From Rhodococcus zopfii NBRC 100606 = JCM 9919 (lineage in GTDB: Bacteria; Actinomycetota; Actinomycetes; Mycobacteriales; Mycobacteriaceae), in NCBI RefSeq assembly GCF_001895025.1, contig NZ_BCXI01000041.1, forward strand, positions 1 through 64,000: a stretch of 64,000 nucleotides of DNA, given 5' to 3'. The translations under genes and the position numbers were made by a program. Each line of letters begins with the position of its first letter. Position 1 is the first letter of the stretch. The notes below the pieces were generated by a model. That model had not been told where the DNA came from and ran no database searches. It saw only the letters and a program-made list of their open reading frames with translations. Below are positions 1 to 8,396 of the stretch, one piece after another.

Positions 1-885
1 TTCGCCGACCCCGTCGGGGTTGACGATGTTTCCGCTGGACGGGTAGGACAGGAAGCTCGACGGTCCACCGAGGCTGTTGTACTTGTCGCGGATATCTCCG
101 CACACGCTGTACGGGGACGGCCAGTAGGTCTGGCAGGTTGCCAGCAGAGACATCCGTGAGGTGCCCGCGGTGGAGCGTTGCTGGGCTTCGAGCATCTCGG
201 CCTTGTCGGCATCTTCCTTGGTGAACGGCGCGGGGATCTCTTCCCGATCCGAACGCATCTGGCCGGGCACGATCGTCGACTTCGGGTTCTCGGTCGGCCG
301 CCAGTCCAGGTCGGGTTCGGCGGTCTTCGACGACAACTTCGGGTCATCCGGGGCGATCGGCTGATCCGCGGCCGGAGCGGCCGGCATCAACTCCGCCGCA
401 AGCGGCGCGACCGTCTCGGCCGGTGGTGGGGTGGCCGTGTCCTGCGCCGGTACCACCGGTGGTTGCTCCGGTGCGGGAGCGGACTCGGACGCCGGGGCCG
501 GTACGGGACCGACCTGCTCCCGCGCCACCGATGCAGGGGTGGGATCACAGGGTGGGGCCGGGGCCGCGGTGGTCGTGGTGACCGGTGGCGTGGTGGTTGT
601 GGTCGGCGGGGCCGTCGTGGTGGGCACCGCGCACGGATCGACGGCGTCCTCGGCCGGTGTCAGTGCTGGAACGGCGTCCGAGGGGACCGGCGCGGTCGTG
701 GTGGTCACGGGCGCCGGGGACGGCGTGGGTGTGGTCGAGGCGGGCTGGGCGAGTGCTGCCGACCCTCCGACGGCAACCATCACCACCGTCGTGCCGGCGA
801 CCACACATCGATGCCACCATCTGCTGCGGGGCACGATGGAACCCCGCTGGGTGTGCGAATTCATCTGGTACCTACTGTCTTTCAT
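1..885 (-). CDS. Secreted LGFP-repeat protein (3' end outside window)
   Basis: Read from the minus strand, this open frame runs off the left edge of the window. It begins with a basic, hydrophobic export signal (about residues 1-50, ending near ALAQP). A long Pro/Thr/Ala-rich low-complexity linker follows to about residue 200, with runs of TTTT and PAPA. The last visible segment, CQTYWPSPYSVCGDIRDKY followed by SLGGPSSFLSYP, is the start of an LGFP repeat. Such repeats occur in secreted, cell-wall-associated proteins of mycolic-acid actinobacteria (established for the family). Two in-frame ATGs exist: 885, and 864, which has AGTAGG upstream; the choice between them is open. An exact cell-envelope role is inference. 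The gene is divergent from a broken LGFP/tnpB chimera whose LGFP part is clearly paralogous. Confidence 0.8.
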   Translation of the reverse strand, partial: MKDSRYQMNSHTQRGSIVPRSRWWHRCVVAGTTVVMVAVGGSAALAQPASTTPTPSPAPVTTTTAPVPSDAVPALTPAEDAVDPCAVPTTTAPPTTTTTPPVTTTTAAPAPPCDPTPASVAREQVGPVPAPASESAPAPEQPPVVPAQDTATPPPAETVAPLAAELMPAAPAADQPIAPDDPKLSSKTAEPDLDWRPTENPKSTIVPGQMRSDREEIPAPFTKEDADKAEMLEAQQRSTAGTSRMSLLATCQTYWPSPYSVCGDIRDKYNSLGGPSSFLSYPSSGNIVNPDGVGE

Positions 886-1185
886 GCGGACAGGGGTAGT
901 GGTGGCGCCATCGCTACTTCAGAACTTAAACCTTTTCCCAAGAACCACAAACGCACCAGATAACACCTCAGTCACAAAAACCATTCGGTTGGTTTGTTTT
1001 TGATTCGAGGGGCAAACCGGACTTTCCGGTGATACACACAAGACGCGGACCGTGCCTGTCCCCCTGTTGCGGCGCCGTGTTCCCTACCGCTGTGCGGTGT
1101 CCTTCCACCCCAAGAAGCAACCATGAACCTGCATACCCATCCCACGTCCGGTAGTGCGATGCGGCGGCGGATTGCCGGCGGCGAG
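886..1185. other. Intergenic, AT-richer upstream region of the LGFP gene
   Basis: No gene is supported here. Roughly 900-1010 is distinctly AT-richer than its surroundings and probably carries the promoter of the divergent LGFP gene. It also holds a weak inverted repeat (AAACCA/TGGTTT, 978-995) followed by a T-rich stretch, which could be a remnant terminator. A short frame starting with ATG at about 1122 has no recognisable similarity. Confidence 0.4.
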
Positions 1186-1371
1186 TTGCCAGTCGTACTG
1201 GCCCTCGCCGTATCAGGTGTGTGACGAGATCAAGGACCTGTACGCCTCACTCGGCGAGCCCGCCAGCGGGTTGGGTTTCCCACCTCGCCGCAGCAGCCGT
1301 TCGGGGTCGACGGGCTGCGGCAGAGCTTCATCGGAGGCGCGATCGTCTGGACTCCTGCCTCTGGTACGAAG
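1186..1371 (+). pseudogene. LGFP-repeat gene fragment, frameshifted
   Basis: The plus strand encodes CQSYWPSPYQVCDEIKDLY then ASLGEPASGLGFP, an LGFP repeat closely matching the intact LGFP protein at the left edge but in the opposite orientation. After the LGFP motif the frame breaks. In the next frame the repeat resumes with TSPQQPFGVDGLRQSFIGG and AIVWTP, which is the normal continuation of such a repeat, so a single-base deletion near 1281-1285 is the simplest explanation. The fragment then runs directly into tnpB-like sequence. There is no start codon or signal peptide in frame. This is a remnant, not a functional gene. Confidence 0.75.
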
Positions 1372-2432
1372 CCGTCCACCAATCCAAGACCGACGGGAAG
1401 CCGACGTTCGCGAAACTGAGCAAGTTGTTGACCGCAGCCCGGGCCCGCTGGTCGTGGCTGCGGGACGGCTCCCAGGTCGCCCAGCAGCAGACGCTGCGCA
1501 CCTACGGTCGAGCATTGGACGCCTCCTTCACGGTGAAGGGGCGGGGCCGACCGACGTTCAAGGCGCGGAAGAACACCCTGCCGTCGCTCGAATACACCCG
1601 CCGCGGCTTCCGGATCTGCGACGACCGATTGGTGTTGCCCAAGGGCGTGAGTGTCCCGGTGGTGTGGTCGCGGGAGTTGCCGACCGAGCCGTCGAGTGTG
1701 CGCATCTTCCGCGACTCGCTCGGGCACTGGTACGCCTCCTTCGTCGTCACCCGCGACAGTAACCCGACACCGGGCGCTCCCGAAGGGTCGGCCATCGGGA
1801 TCAACTGGGGCGTGACCCCGGACCGCGACCACCACCGACGAGCGGTTCGATCTGCCGCACCATGGACACCGGAGCCGGTGTGCGGCGGAGCTGGCGAAGG
1901 CCCAACGCAAGATGGCGCGCCGCCGCCGGAAGAAGGGACATCCACCTCGAGGGGATACAAGGATGCCCGCACGGCCGCGGCGAAGGTGCACAAGAAGGCG
2001 GCCCGGCAGAACCTGCACGACGGCCGGGTCTGGGCCAAGACTGTCGTGGGCGCGCATCGGGTGATTGCGGTGGAGGATTTCCGGCCGCGGTTTCTGGCGA
2101 AGTCCAGCATGGCGCGCAAGGCCGCGGATGCCGCCGTCGCAGCGGTGAAACGGGAGTTGGTCGAACGCGGCAGGCGGGCCGGCCGGAAGGTGGTGGTGGT
2201 GGTGCGGCCCGCGTACACGAGCATGACGTGTTCGGGGTGTTTCGCGAGAGCCAGGCAACGCCTCGGACTCGGCGAACGTATTTTCCGGTGCTGGGCGTGC
2301 GGGCACACCGCGTGCCGGGACCGGAACGCTGCCGGGGTGATTCTGGCTGTGGCGGAGCGTGGCCACACCGGTGTCGACGATGTCAGTCAGTCGAATCACC
2401 TCCCTCGCGGTGGTGGTGCGGTTGCGGTCTGA
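1350..2432 (+). pseudogene. tnpB: Degenerate IS200/IS605-family TnpB (OrfB), 5'-truncated
   Basis: The frame shows TnpB hallmarks: KPTFAKLSKLLTAARAR, LPKGVSVPVVWSRELP, RIFRDSLGHWYASFVV, a RuvC-II segment IAVEDFRP, a zinc ribbon (CSGC ... CWACG) and RuvC-III RDRNAAGVIL. TnpB proteins are RNA-guided nucleases encoded by IS605/IS1341-type elements. This copy looks dead for three reasons. The N-terminal ~45 residues are missing at the LGFP junction. The RuvC-I aspartate is replaced (GINWGV rather than GIDWGV). A pair of compensating frameshifts (about 1820 and 1940) scrambles about 40 residues; the original reading TTTDERFDLPHHG is visible in the alternative frame. No tnpA lies nearby. A hairpin resembling an element end follows the stop. 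Confidence 0.85.
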
Positions 2433-2441
2433 GCCGGGAAT

Positions 2442-2463
2442 CTCCTGCCTTCAGGCAGCGGAG
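2442..2463. repeat. Imperfect palindrome, candidate right end of the tnpB element
   Basis: Just after the tnpB stop, CTGCC-TTCA-GGCAG forms a perfect 5-bp stem with a 4-nt loop, extended by CTC/GAG across a 2-nt bulge. IS200/IS605 elements carry subterminal hairpins of this size at their ends instead of terminal inverted repeats. Assignment as the element end is inference from position and shape. The left end is not identifiable because the element's 5' part is gone. Confidence 0.5.
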
Positions 2464-2533
2464 GCGTTAATCCGAAAGCGAACGGGGCGGGGCCTACAGC
2501 CCTCGACGCCGTCACCGTGATTGGCTGGTCGGC

Positions 2534-3508
2534 ATGATGACGAAGTGGGTACGGCGCGGCGCCGGGGTCCTTGCGTGGATCGCCACGACGATCGGAGCGG
2601 CCGGGGTCGCCTTGCATGCCAGTCCGTCGTCGTCGCGTCTGCTCGTGCTCGCGGCATCGGGTGCGCTGTACCTGATGACCGGTGCGCTGATCGGGATTGT
2701 CGTCTTCGCGGCCCTCGGGCGCTGGATCGGCGTGGCGGTCGCGGGTCTCGTCGTGATCGGCGCGGCCGTGACACAGGCGCCACTCCATGTGGGCGGGGCG
2801 GACCCTGGCGGCTCGGACACAGCCGACGTTGCGGTGCGGGTGATGCAGACGAACATCCTGTTCGGGGGCGCCGACCCTGCCGCCGTGGTGGCCGAGGTGC
2901 GCGACCGGAACGTCGAGATTCTCACCGTCGACGAACTTTCGCCGGAGGCCGTCGACGGGTTGAGCGCGCAAGGCCTCGACGGACTGCTGCCGCACCGGTA
3001 TCTCGCGCCCGCCGCGGGCGCGAACGGAACCGGAATCTGGAGTGCCTACCCGCTGTCCGAGACTGTCGAGTACGACGGGTTCGTGATGAACCAGCTCTCG
3101 GCGAACGCGCATGTTCCCGGGGTCGGGCCGGTGGCCGTATATGCCTTCCATCCTGTGCCTCCGGTCTTCGGTACGCACGTGTGGGCCGCCGAACTGTCCC
3201 GTCTGCGCGACATCCTCGACCGAACCCCGGCGACGCACCCGGCGATCGTGGGCGCCGACTTCAACGCGACGTTCGACCACGCGCAGTTCCGCGCGCTGCT
3301 GGCCGGACGTTTCGGCGATGCGGTCGAACAGGCGGGTGCCGGAAACCTGGCCACCTATCCGACCGACAAGAAGTTCCCACCTGTGGTCGGCATCGATCGC
3401 ATTCTCGTTGCGGGTGGGCGCGCGGCAGAGGTGACGGCCGTGGACATACCGGGCGCGGACCACCGTGCGGTGGTGGCGCGCCTTCACCTGGACGTCGAGC
3501 GGCCCTAG
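2534..3508 (+). CDS. Endonuclease/exonuclease/phosphatase (EEP) family membrane protein
   Basis: A 324-residue protein with three hydrophobic segments at the N-terminus (about 8-27, 34-58, 62-82), then an EEP-fold catalytic domain. EEP signatures are visible in order: QTNILFGGADP, the acidic strand ILTVDELSP (equivalent to the metal-binding Glu motif), HPVPP, GADFNATFDH (Asp/Asn pair), GIDRILV and GADHRAVVARL (terminal Asp-His). The family hydrolyses phosphodiesters or phosphoesters with Mg2+; substrates range from nucleic acids to phosphoinositides and sphingomyelin, and none can be assigned here. The domain is probably extracytoplasmic given three TM segments (inference). Two ATGs, 2534 and 2537, are possible and no clear ribosome-binding site is seen. 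It converges on the thiolase gene across a shared hairpin. Confidence 0.85.
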   Translation: MMTKWVRRGAGVLAWIATTIGAAGVALHASPSSSRLLVLAASGALYLMTGALIGIVVFAALGRWIGVAVAGLVVIGAAVTQAPLHVGGADPGGSDTADVAVRVMQTNILFGGADPAAVVAEVRDRNVEILTVDELSPEAVDGLSAQGLDGLLPHRYLAPAAGANGTGIWSAYPLSETVEYDGFVMNQLSANAHVPGVGPVAVYAFHPVPPVFGTHVWAAELSRLRDILDRTPATHPAIVGADFNATFDHAQFRALLAGRFGDAVEQAGAGNLATYPTDKKFPPVVGIDRILVAGGRAAEVTAVDIPGADHRAVVARLHLDVERP

Positions 3509-3517
3509 AACCGGCGA

Positions 3518-3557
3518 TGCCGCCCGCCCCGGGATGGGAACCCGGGAGCAGGCGGCA
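3518..3557. terminator. Convergent-gene hairpin terminator
   Basis: Arms TGCCGCC and GGCGGCA enclose an inner CCCGGG/CCCGGG pairing in the 76-nt gap between the EEP gene and the oppositely oriented thiolase gene. No long T tract is present, as is common in high-GC actinobacteria. A bidirectional terminator role is inferred from position. Confidence 0.6.
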
Positions 3558-3584
3558 GGGTGCGCGTCGGCGTGTGACGCTCGA

Positions 3585-4733
3585 TCAGAGGGACAGGATC
3601 GACGCCGCGGCGGTTCCCGGCGCGCCGTAGACCTGCGCGAGACCGACCTGCGGGTGGTTCGGCACCTGGCGGTCGCCCGCCTGGCCGCGCAACTGCAGCA
3701 CGAGCTCGTGGACCTGGCGGATACCGGACGCGCCGATCGGTTCACCGTTGGCGATGAGACCGCCGTCGGTGTTCACCGGCAAGGTGCCGCCGATCTCGGT
3801 GGCGCCCTCGGCCAGCAGCTTCTCCTGGTCGCCGTCCGCGCACAGACCCGTCTCGGCCATGTGGATGACCTCGGCGCCCGCGTCGGTGTCCTGGAGCTGT
3901 GCGACATCGACATCCTCGGGACCGATGCCGGCGGCCTCGTACGCGGCCTTCGCCGCGTACACCGTCGGCGAGACGTCCTCGTCGATCGCGGCCCACGTCG
4001 CATGCACCTCGTAGGCGCCGTACGTGCGGGTGCGAATCGCGGTGGAGCGCAGGTACACCGGCTTGTTCGCGCTGTACTTCGGGGCCAGGTCGCCACGGCA
4101 CATGATGACCGCGGCGGCACCCTCGTCGGGGGCACAGAACATCTTCGCGGTCAGCGGGTAGTTCAACATGGGTGAGTTCAGGATCTCGTCGAGGCCGAAC
4201 GCGGTGCGCCGGAACGCCTTCGGATTCAGGCCGCCGTTGCGGTAGTTCTTCGCCGCAACCCGGGCCAGCGTCTCGTGCGAGATACTGTGGTCGATGCAGT
4301 AGCGGTTGGCCTTCATGCCGAAGAACTTGGTGGTGACGAACTGGCCGTTCTCGGCGTACCAGGCCGGCAGACCGAGCATCGCGGGGTCGGCGGTGAACGC
4401 ACCGCGCGGATGCTTGTCGGTGCCGACGGCGATGCCGATGTCGTACTTGCCGGAGCGGATGCCGTCGGCGGTCTGTTCGATCGCGCTGGCCGAGGTGGCA
4501 CAGGCGTTGAACACGTTGGTGAAGGGGATGCCGGTCAGGCCCACCAGGCGTGTCACGGCGTCGGTGTTGTCGACCTCGTAGCTGCCGCCGATTCCGAACT
4601 GGATGTCCTTCCAGGCGACGCCGGAGTCGGCGAGTGCGAGCTGGATGGCGTCGGCGGCCATCTCGATGGCCGACTTCGTGCCGAACCGGCCGAACGGGTG
4701 CAGGCCCACCCCGATGATGGCAACGTCGTTCAT
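3585..4733 (-). CDS. Thiolase-fold lipid-transfer-type protein (SCP-x/Ltp family)
   Basis: A 382-residue thiolase-superfamily protein beginning MNDVAIIGVGLHPFGRFG. The usual N-terminal nucleophile region is present (NACATSASA, Cys78). However, the two other thiolase signatures are altered: the canonical GHP motif near the C-terminus reads GEPIGASG, and the HD motif reads QLQDTDAG. Ltp2-type aldolases, which work with a DUF35 partner in steroid side-chain removal, also lack classical thiolase residues (established). Here a DUF35 gene sits directly upstream, 33 nt away, so an acyl-CoA aldolase or acyltransferase complex is plausible, but the substrate is unknown. It resembles, from memory, the mycobacterial Rv1627c/Rv1628c pair. 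The start is supported by GGAG in front of the ATG. Confidence 0.88.
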   Translation of the reverse strand: MNDVAIIGVGLHPFGRFGTKSAIEMAADAIQLALADSGVAWKDIQFGIGGSYEVDNTDAVTRLVGLTGIPFTNVFNACATSASAIEQTADGIRSGKYDIGIAVGTDKHPRGAFTADPAMLGLPAWYAENGQFVTTKFFGMKANRYCIDHSISHETLARVAAKNYRNGGLNPKAFRRTAFGLDEILNSPMLNYPLTAKMFCAPDEGAAAVIMCRGDLAPKYSANKPVYLRSTAIRTRTYGAYEVHATWAAIDEDVSPTVYAAKAAYEAAGIGPEDVDVAQLQDTDAGAEVIHMAETGLCADGDQEKLLAEGATEIGGTLPVNTDGGLIANGEPIGASGIRQVHELVLQLRGQAGDRQVPNHPQVGLAQVYGAPGTAAASILSL

Positions 4734-4766
4734 GTTTCTCGGAACTCCTCGATCAGGGTGTGGTGG

Positions 4767-5186
4767 TCAGATCGGCTCGAACGCCCAGGTGACGATCTCG
4801 GTGCCGTCCTGGTCGGTGTAGAACGGGACGAACCGGAGCTCGAGCTCCATGCCCGGCCGGAGCTTGTCCGGATCGTTCTCGGTGAGGCGGGCCTCGACGC
4901 GCACCACGTCGCCCAGCTGGACGAGTCCGAATGCGAAGGGCGTGAACGTCTCTGCGGTTTCGCTGCCGGCGTAGGGCTGCTTCGGGACGAAGCCCTGTGT
5001 CGTCCACGCGACGAGCGTTCCGCGGCGGGGGAGCAGCAGTTCGGACATGTTCGGTCCGCTACACCGCGGGCAGCGTGGCTGCTGCGGCCAGGTCGTCGCG
5101 GCACAGTCGTCGCAGTGACTGCCGATGAGCTGCGGATTGTCCGCAGGCCAGGTTGAAACGTCGGGCGCGAGCGCCTTCGTCGTCAT
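4767..5186 (-). CDS. DUF35 zinc-ribbon/OB-fold acyl-CoA-binding protein
   Basis: A 139-residue protein. Residues ~20-45 carry a rubredoxin-like zinc ribbon (CDDCAATTWPQQPRCPRC, two CxxC pairs), followed by the OB-fold region with FAFGLVQLGDVVRVEARL. DUF35 proteins partner thiolase-fold enzymes and bind the acyl-CoA substrate (established for ChsH2 and Ltp2). The ATG at 5186 is preceded by a strong GGAGGA, so it is preferred over longer in-frame starts. It is first in a two-gene operon with the thiolase-fold gene. The 5187-5375 stretch upstream is AT-richer, with short inverted repeats (for example TCTC/GAGA around 5271-5286), and probably holds the promoter. Confidence 0.88.
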   Translation of the reverse strand: MTTKALAPDVSTWPADNPQLIGSHCDDCAATTWPQQPRCPRCSGPNMSELLLPRRGTLVAWTTQGFVPKQPYAGSETAETFTPFAFGLVQLGDVVRVEARLTENDPDKLRPGMELELRFVPFYTDQDGTEIVTWAFEPI

Positions 5187-5375
5187 GAGCGTGTCCTCCG
5201 TTGTCCGATGCCGTCGCGGCGGCTTGTTACCGCATTCCGGCATGCCGCTCACGTTAGACGGAAATAACATTCTCTACAACGAGAGTAATATATCCGCATG
5301 ATGTGCGGGCATGAAGATGTGACTGCCTGGCCGCCCGGTCGGTCGCGAGGTTCGGGAATCAGCGAGGCTCGGGAA

Positions 5376-7088
5376 TCAGCGGCGCGTGCGCCGGCGGCGC
5401 CGCGGGACCCGCTTGCGGCGCTTGTGTCGCGGCTCGTCGTCACGGTGGTGCGCCGAGCGGTCCGCCTCGGGCCGAGGACGGACCCCTGGGGAGAGGTAGT
5501 TCTCGAGCACGGCGTTCATGTCGGCGATGGCCTGTTCCCTCGCGCGACGGTCGTCGATCCGCAACAACTTCTCGCGCAGATCCACGGCGAAGGCGGCGTA
5601 CTCGTTCTGCCAGTCCCGGCCGATCATGTGCGCGCGCGGCTCGACGGTACCGAGCGGTTCGGCGGGGCCGCCCGCACGCAGGCGGTACCGCGCCCCGAGA
5701 TCGGGGGTGACCACGGCGGGTATCGAATCGAGTTCCTCCACGTCACCCGCGAGGACGGCCACGGCCTCGGGTTCGCCGTGGTCGAGGAACACTGCTCCCG
5801 TGATGGGTCTGCGTTCGCGCAGCCACTCGAGCAGTTCGTCGTGGTCGGCGTGTGCGGAGTAGCCCTCGATCCGCCGGATCTGTGCCCGCACGTCGACGTC
5901 GGACCCCGAGATGCGCACGCGCTGGGCGCCGTCCAGGATGATGCGGCCGAGCGAGCCCTGCGCCTGGAACCCGACGAACAGCACCGTCGAGTCGCGGCGA
6001 TGGAGATTGTTCCGGAGGTGGTGGCGGATACGTCCCGCCTCACACATGCCGGACGCGGCGATGATGATGGCGCTGGAGAAGGTGTCGATGCGCATCGACT
6101 CCTCGGCATCCTGCGTGTACCGGAATGCGGGATGGCGGAAGATGTTCCGGCCGTCGAGATCCTCGAGTTCCCCGGAGTATCGGGCGAAGACGCTGGTGGC
6201 ACGAATCGCCAACGGCGAATCGACGAACACCGGTACCTGGGCGATGCGGTTCTCGTCGACGAGGTGGGCGATGTCGAGGAGCAGTTCCTGGGTCCGCTCG
6301 AGAGCGAAGGAGGGAATCACCAGATTCCCGCCGCGGTCGAGGGCGCGATTGATCTCGTCCTCGAGTACTGCCCGGCGTTCCGCGATGGTGCACCGCGTTC
6401 GTGTCCGGTCTCCGTACGTCGATTCGCACACCACGTAGTCCAGATGCGACGGCCCCTCCGGATCGGCCTGGAACGCTTTGTGTTCGGGTCCGAGGTCCCC
6501 CGAGAAGAGCATGCGCACACCACCCACCTCGAGCTCGACGGATGCCGAACCCAGGATGTGGCCGGCGTTCCACAGGCGGGCGCGGAACCCGGGGGCCGGC
6601 TCGAACCACTGCTCGAGCGGCACTGGCTCGGTGCGCCGCCAGGCCTCGAGTGCGTCGGCCTCGGTATAGATCGGCGCGAACGGTTCGTGTCCGGCGCGGT
6701 CTCGTCGCCGGTTCCGGCGTTCGGCCTCGAACTCCTGGATGCGGCCGGAGTCGGCGAGCATGAACTCGAGCAGATCGGCGGTCGCGGCCGTGCAGTGGAT
6801 CGGGCCTTCGAAGCCCTGTGCCACCAGTTTCGGCAGGAGTCCGCAGTGGTCGATGTGGGCGTGCGTGAGGACGACGGCGTCGACCGAATCAGGACCGAAC
6901 GCCCACTCCCCGAGGTTGAGTCTCTCGAGGCTGCGTGAGCCCTGGAACAGACCGCAGTCGACGAGTATCCGTCGGTCGCCGAAGGTGACTTCCGTGCACG
7001 AGCCGGTCACGGTCCTCGCGGCACCGTGGAATGTGATCTCCGGAACTTCGGCCACGGGTTCCTCCACCGCCGGGGATTCGCGGGACAT
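5376..7088 (-). CDS. Metallo-beta-lactamase/beta-CASP family hydrolase (RNA-processing type)
   Basis: A 570-residue protein with an MBL fold carrying the HxHxDH metal motif (LTHAHIDHCGLLPK), a strand with FSGDLGPE, a beta-CASP insert (ESTYGDRTR ... IPSFALERTQELL ... ASGMCEAGRI) and the C-terminal SAHADHDELLEW. This arrangement matches CPSF73-like ribonucleases and the YSH1 group (established family). It differs from RNase J, which has its own domain. The last ~40 residues are extremely Arg/Lys-rich, consistent with nucleic-acid binding. The start at 7088 has GGAGA upstream, which argues against the longer frame. Cellular RNA targets cannot be inferred. It is transcribed divergently from the alcohol dehydrogenase gene. 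Confidence 0.88.
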   Translation of the reverse strand: MSRESPAVEEPVAEVPEITFHGAARTVTGSCTEVTFGDRRILVDCGLFQGSRSLERLNLGEWAFGPDSVDAVVLTHAHIDHCGLLPKLVAQGFEGPIHCTAATADLLEFMLADSGRIQEFEAERRNRRRDRAGHEPFAPIYTEADALEAWRRTEPVPLEQWFEPAPGFRARLWNAGHILGSASVELEVGGVRMLFSGDLGPEHKAFQADPEGPSHLDYVVCESTYGDRTRTRCTIAERRAVLEDEINRALDRGGNLVIPSFALERTQELLLDIAHLVDENRIAQVPVFVDSPLAIRATSVFARYSGELEDLDGRNIFRHPAFRYTQDAEESMRIDTFSSAIIIAASGMCEAGRIRHHLRNNLHRRDSTVLFVGFQAQGSLGRIILDGAQRVRISGSDVDVRAQIRRIEGYSAHADHDELLEWLRERRPITGAVFLDHGEPEAVAVLAGDVEELDSIPAVVTPDLGARYRLRAGGPAEPLGTVEPRAHMIGRDWQNEYAAFAVDLREKLLRIDDRRAREQAIADMNAVLENYLSPGVRPRPEADRSAHHRDDEPRHKRRKRVPRRRRRTRR

Positions 7089-7258
7089 CGCGACTGGATT
7101 CTCCACGCTATCCGATCGGGAACCGCGCCGCCCGCAGACCGGGACGACGTGTGTGGGAAGTCGAGTACCGGAGAAACCCTCTAGAACCTGTTCCAATTCC
7201 GTCCGAATGTGGCTATCGTCACGTGCGAACGTCGAAATGTGATGGAGGGCGATGTCAG

Positions 7259-8386
7259 ATGAAGACCAAGGGTGCACTGCTGTGGGGTGTCAACGAGAAG
7301 TGGTCGGTCGAGGAGATCGAGCTCGGTGATCCCGTCGCCGGCGAAGTGCAGATCCGTATGGAAGCGGCCGGCATGTGCCACTCCGACCATCACATCGTCA
7401 CCGGCGCGACGCCGATGCTCGCCTACCCGGCGATGGGCGGTCACGAAGGCGCCGGCGTCATCACCAAGGTCGGGGAGGGCGTCACCGACCTCGAGGTCGG
7501 CGATCACGTCGTGCTCTCGTTCGTTCCCGCCTGCGGCAAGTGTCCGTCCTGTGTGACCGGACACTCCAACCTGTGCGATCTCGGCGCAGGTCTGCTCAGC
7601 GGTCAGGCCATCGCCGACGGTACCTACCGTGTCCAGGCGCGCGGCCAGAACGTCATCCCGATGGTGCTGCTCGGCACCTTCGCGCCGTACATGACGGTCA
7701 ACCAGACCCAGGTCGTCAAGATCGCCGAGGACATCCCGTTCGAGCTCGCCGCGCTCGTCGGCTGCGGTGTCCCGACCGGCTGGGGATCGGCCACCCACGT
7801 CGCCGACGTGAAGGCGGGCGACTCGGTCGCGATCATCGGCATCGGGGGTGTCGGCATGAGCGCGCTGCAGGGCGCCGTCGCGTCCGGCGCGCGCCACGTC
7901 TTCGCGATCGACCCGGTGCCGTGGAAGCGTGAGCAGGCCATGAAGTTCGGCGCCACGCACACCTTCGCCTCGATCGAAGAGGCCATCGTCCCGATCATGG
8001 AGATCACCTGGGGCAAGATGTGCCAGAAGACGATCATCACCGTCGGCGAGATGAAGGGTGAGTACGTCGACCCGTCGCTGACCCTCACCTCGAAGGGCGG
8101 CACGTGTGTCGTCACCGCGATGGGCTTCATGTCCGACATGGACGTCACGCTGAACAACTTCATGTTCTCGATGCTCCAGAAGACCCTGAAGGGCAACATC
8201 TTCGGCGGGTGCAACGCCCGCGTCGACATTCCGAATCTGCTGGACCTCTACAGGTCCGGTCAGCTCAACCTCGCGGACATGGTCACCCGCACCTACACCC
8301 TCGAGCAGGTCAACGAGGGCTATCAGGACATGCTCGACGGAAAGAACATCCGTGGCGTGATCCGCTACACCGAAGCCGACTGGTGA
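7259..8386 (+). CDS. NDMA-dependent zinc-containing alcohol dehydrogenase
   Basis: A 375-residue medium-chain dehydrogenase. It has the catalytic zinc site (MCHSDHH and GHEGAGVI), the structural zinc cysteine cluster (ACGKCPSCVTGHSNLCD) and the nucleotide-binding GIGGVGMSA. The overall sequence, especially MKTKGALLWGVNEKWSVEE at the N-terminus, is characteristic of actinobacterial alcohol dehydrogenases that retain tightly bound NAD(H) and use N,N-dimethyl-4-nitrosoaniline as an artificial acceptor. It oxidises primary alcohols; its natural electron carrier is thought to be mycofactocin, but no mycofactocin gene lies in this window. The ATG at 7259 is preceded by GGAGGG. It stands alone as a transcription unit. 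Confidence 0.92.
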   Translation: MKTKGALLWGVNEKWSVEEIELGDPVAGEVQIRMEAAGMCHSDHHIVTGATPMLAYPAMGGHEGAGVITKVGEGVTDLEVGDHVVLSFVPACGKCPSCVTGHSNLCDLGAGLLSGQAIADGTYRVQARGQNVIPMVLLGTFAPYMTVNQTQVVKIAEDIPFELAALVGCGVPTGWGSATHVADVKAGDSVAIIGIGGVGMSALQGAVASGARHVFAIDPVPWKREQAMKFGATHTFASIEEAIVPIMEITWGKMCQKTIITVGEMKGEYVDPSLTLTSKGGTCVVTAMGFMSDMDVTLNNFMFSMLQKTLKGNIFGGCNARVDIPNLLDLYRSGQLNLADMVTRTYTLEQVNEGYQDMLDGKNIRGVIRYTEADW

Positions 8387-8396
8387 CGCTCGGACT

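Noticed and set aside
178-963. Plus-strand open frames over the left-edge LGFP gene
   Set aside because: The minus strand encodes a signal peptide and an LGFP repeat; the plus-strand translations are low-complexity Gly/Arg/Val shadows.
5249-5443. Short minus-strand frame between the DUF35 and beta-CASP genes
   Set aside because: Lacks a ribosome-binding site and overlaps the 3' end of the beta-CASP gene; the composition is shadow-like.
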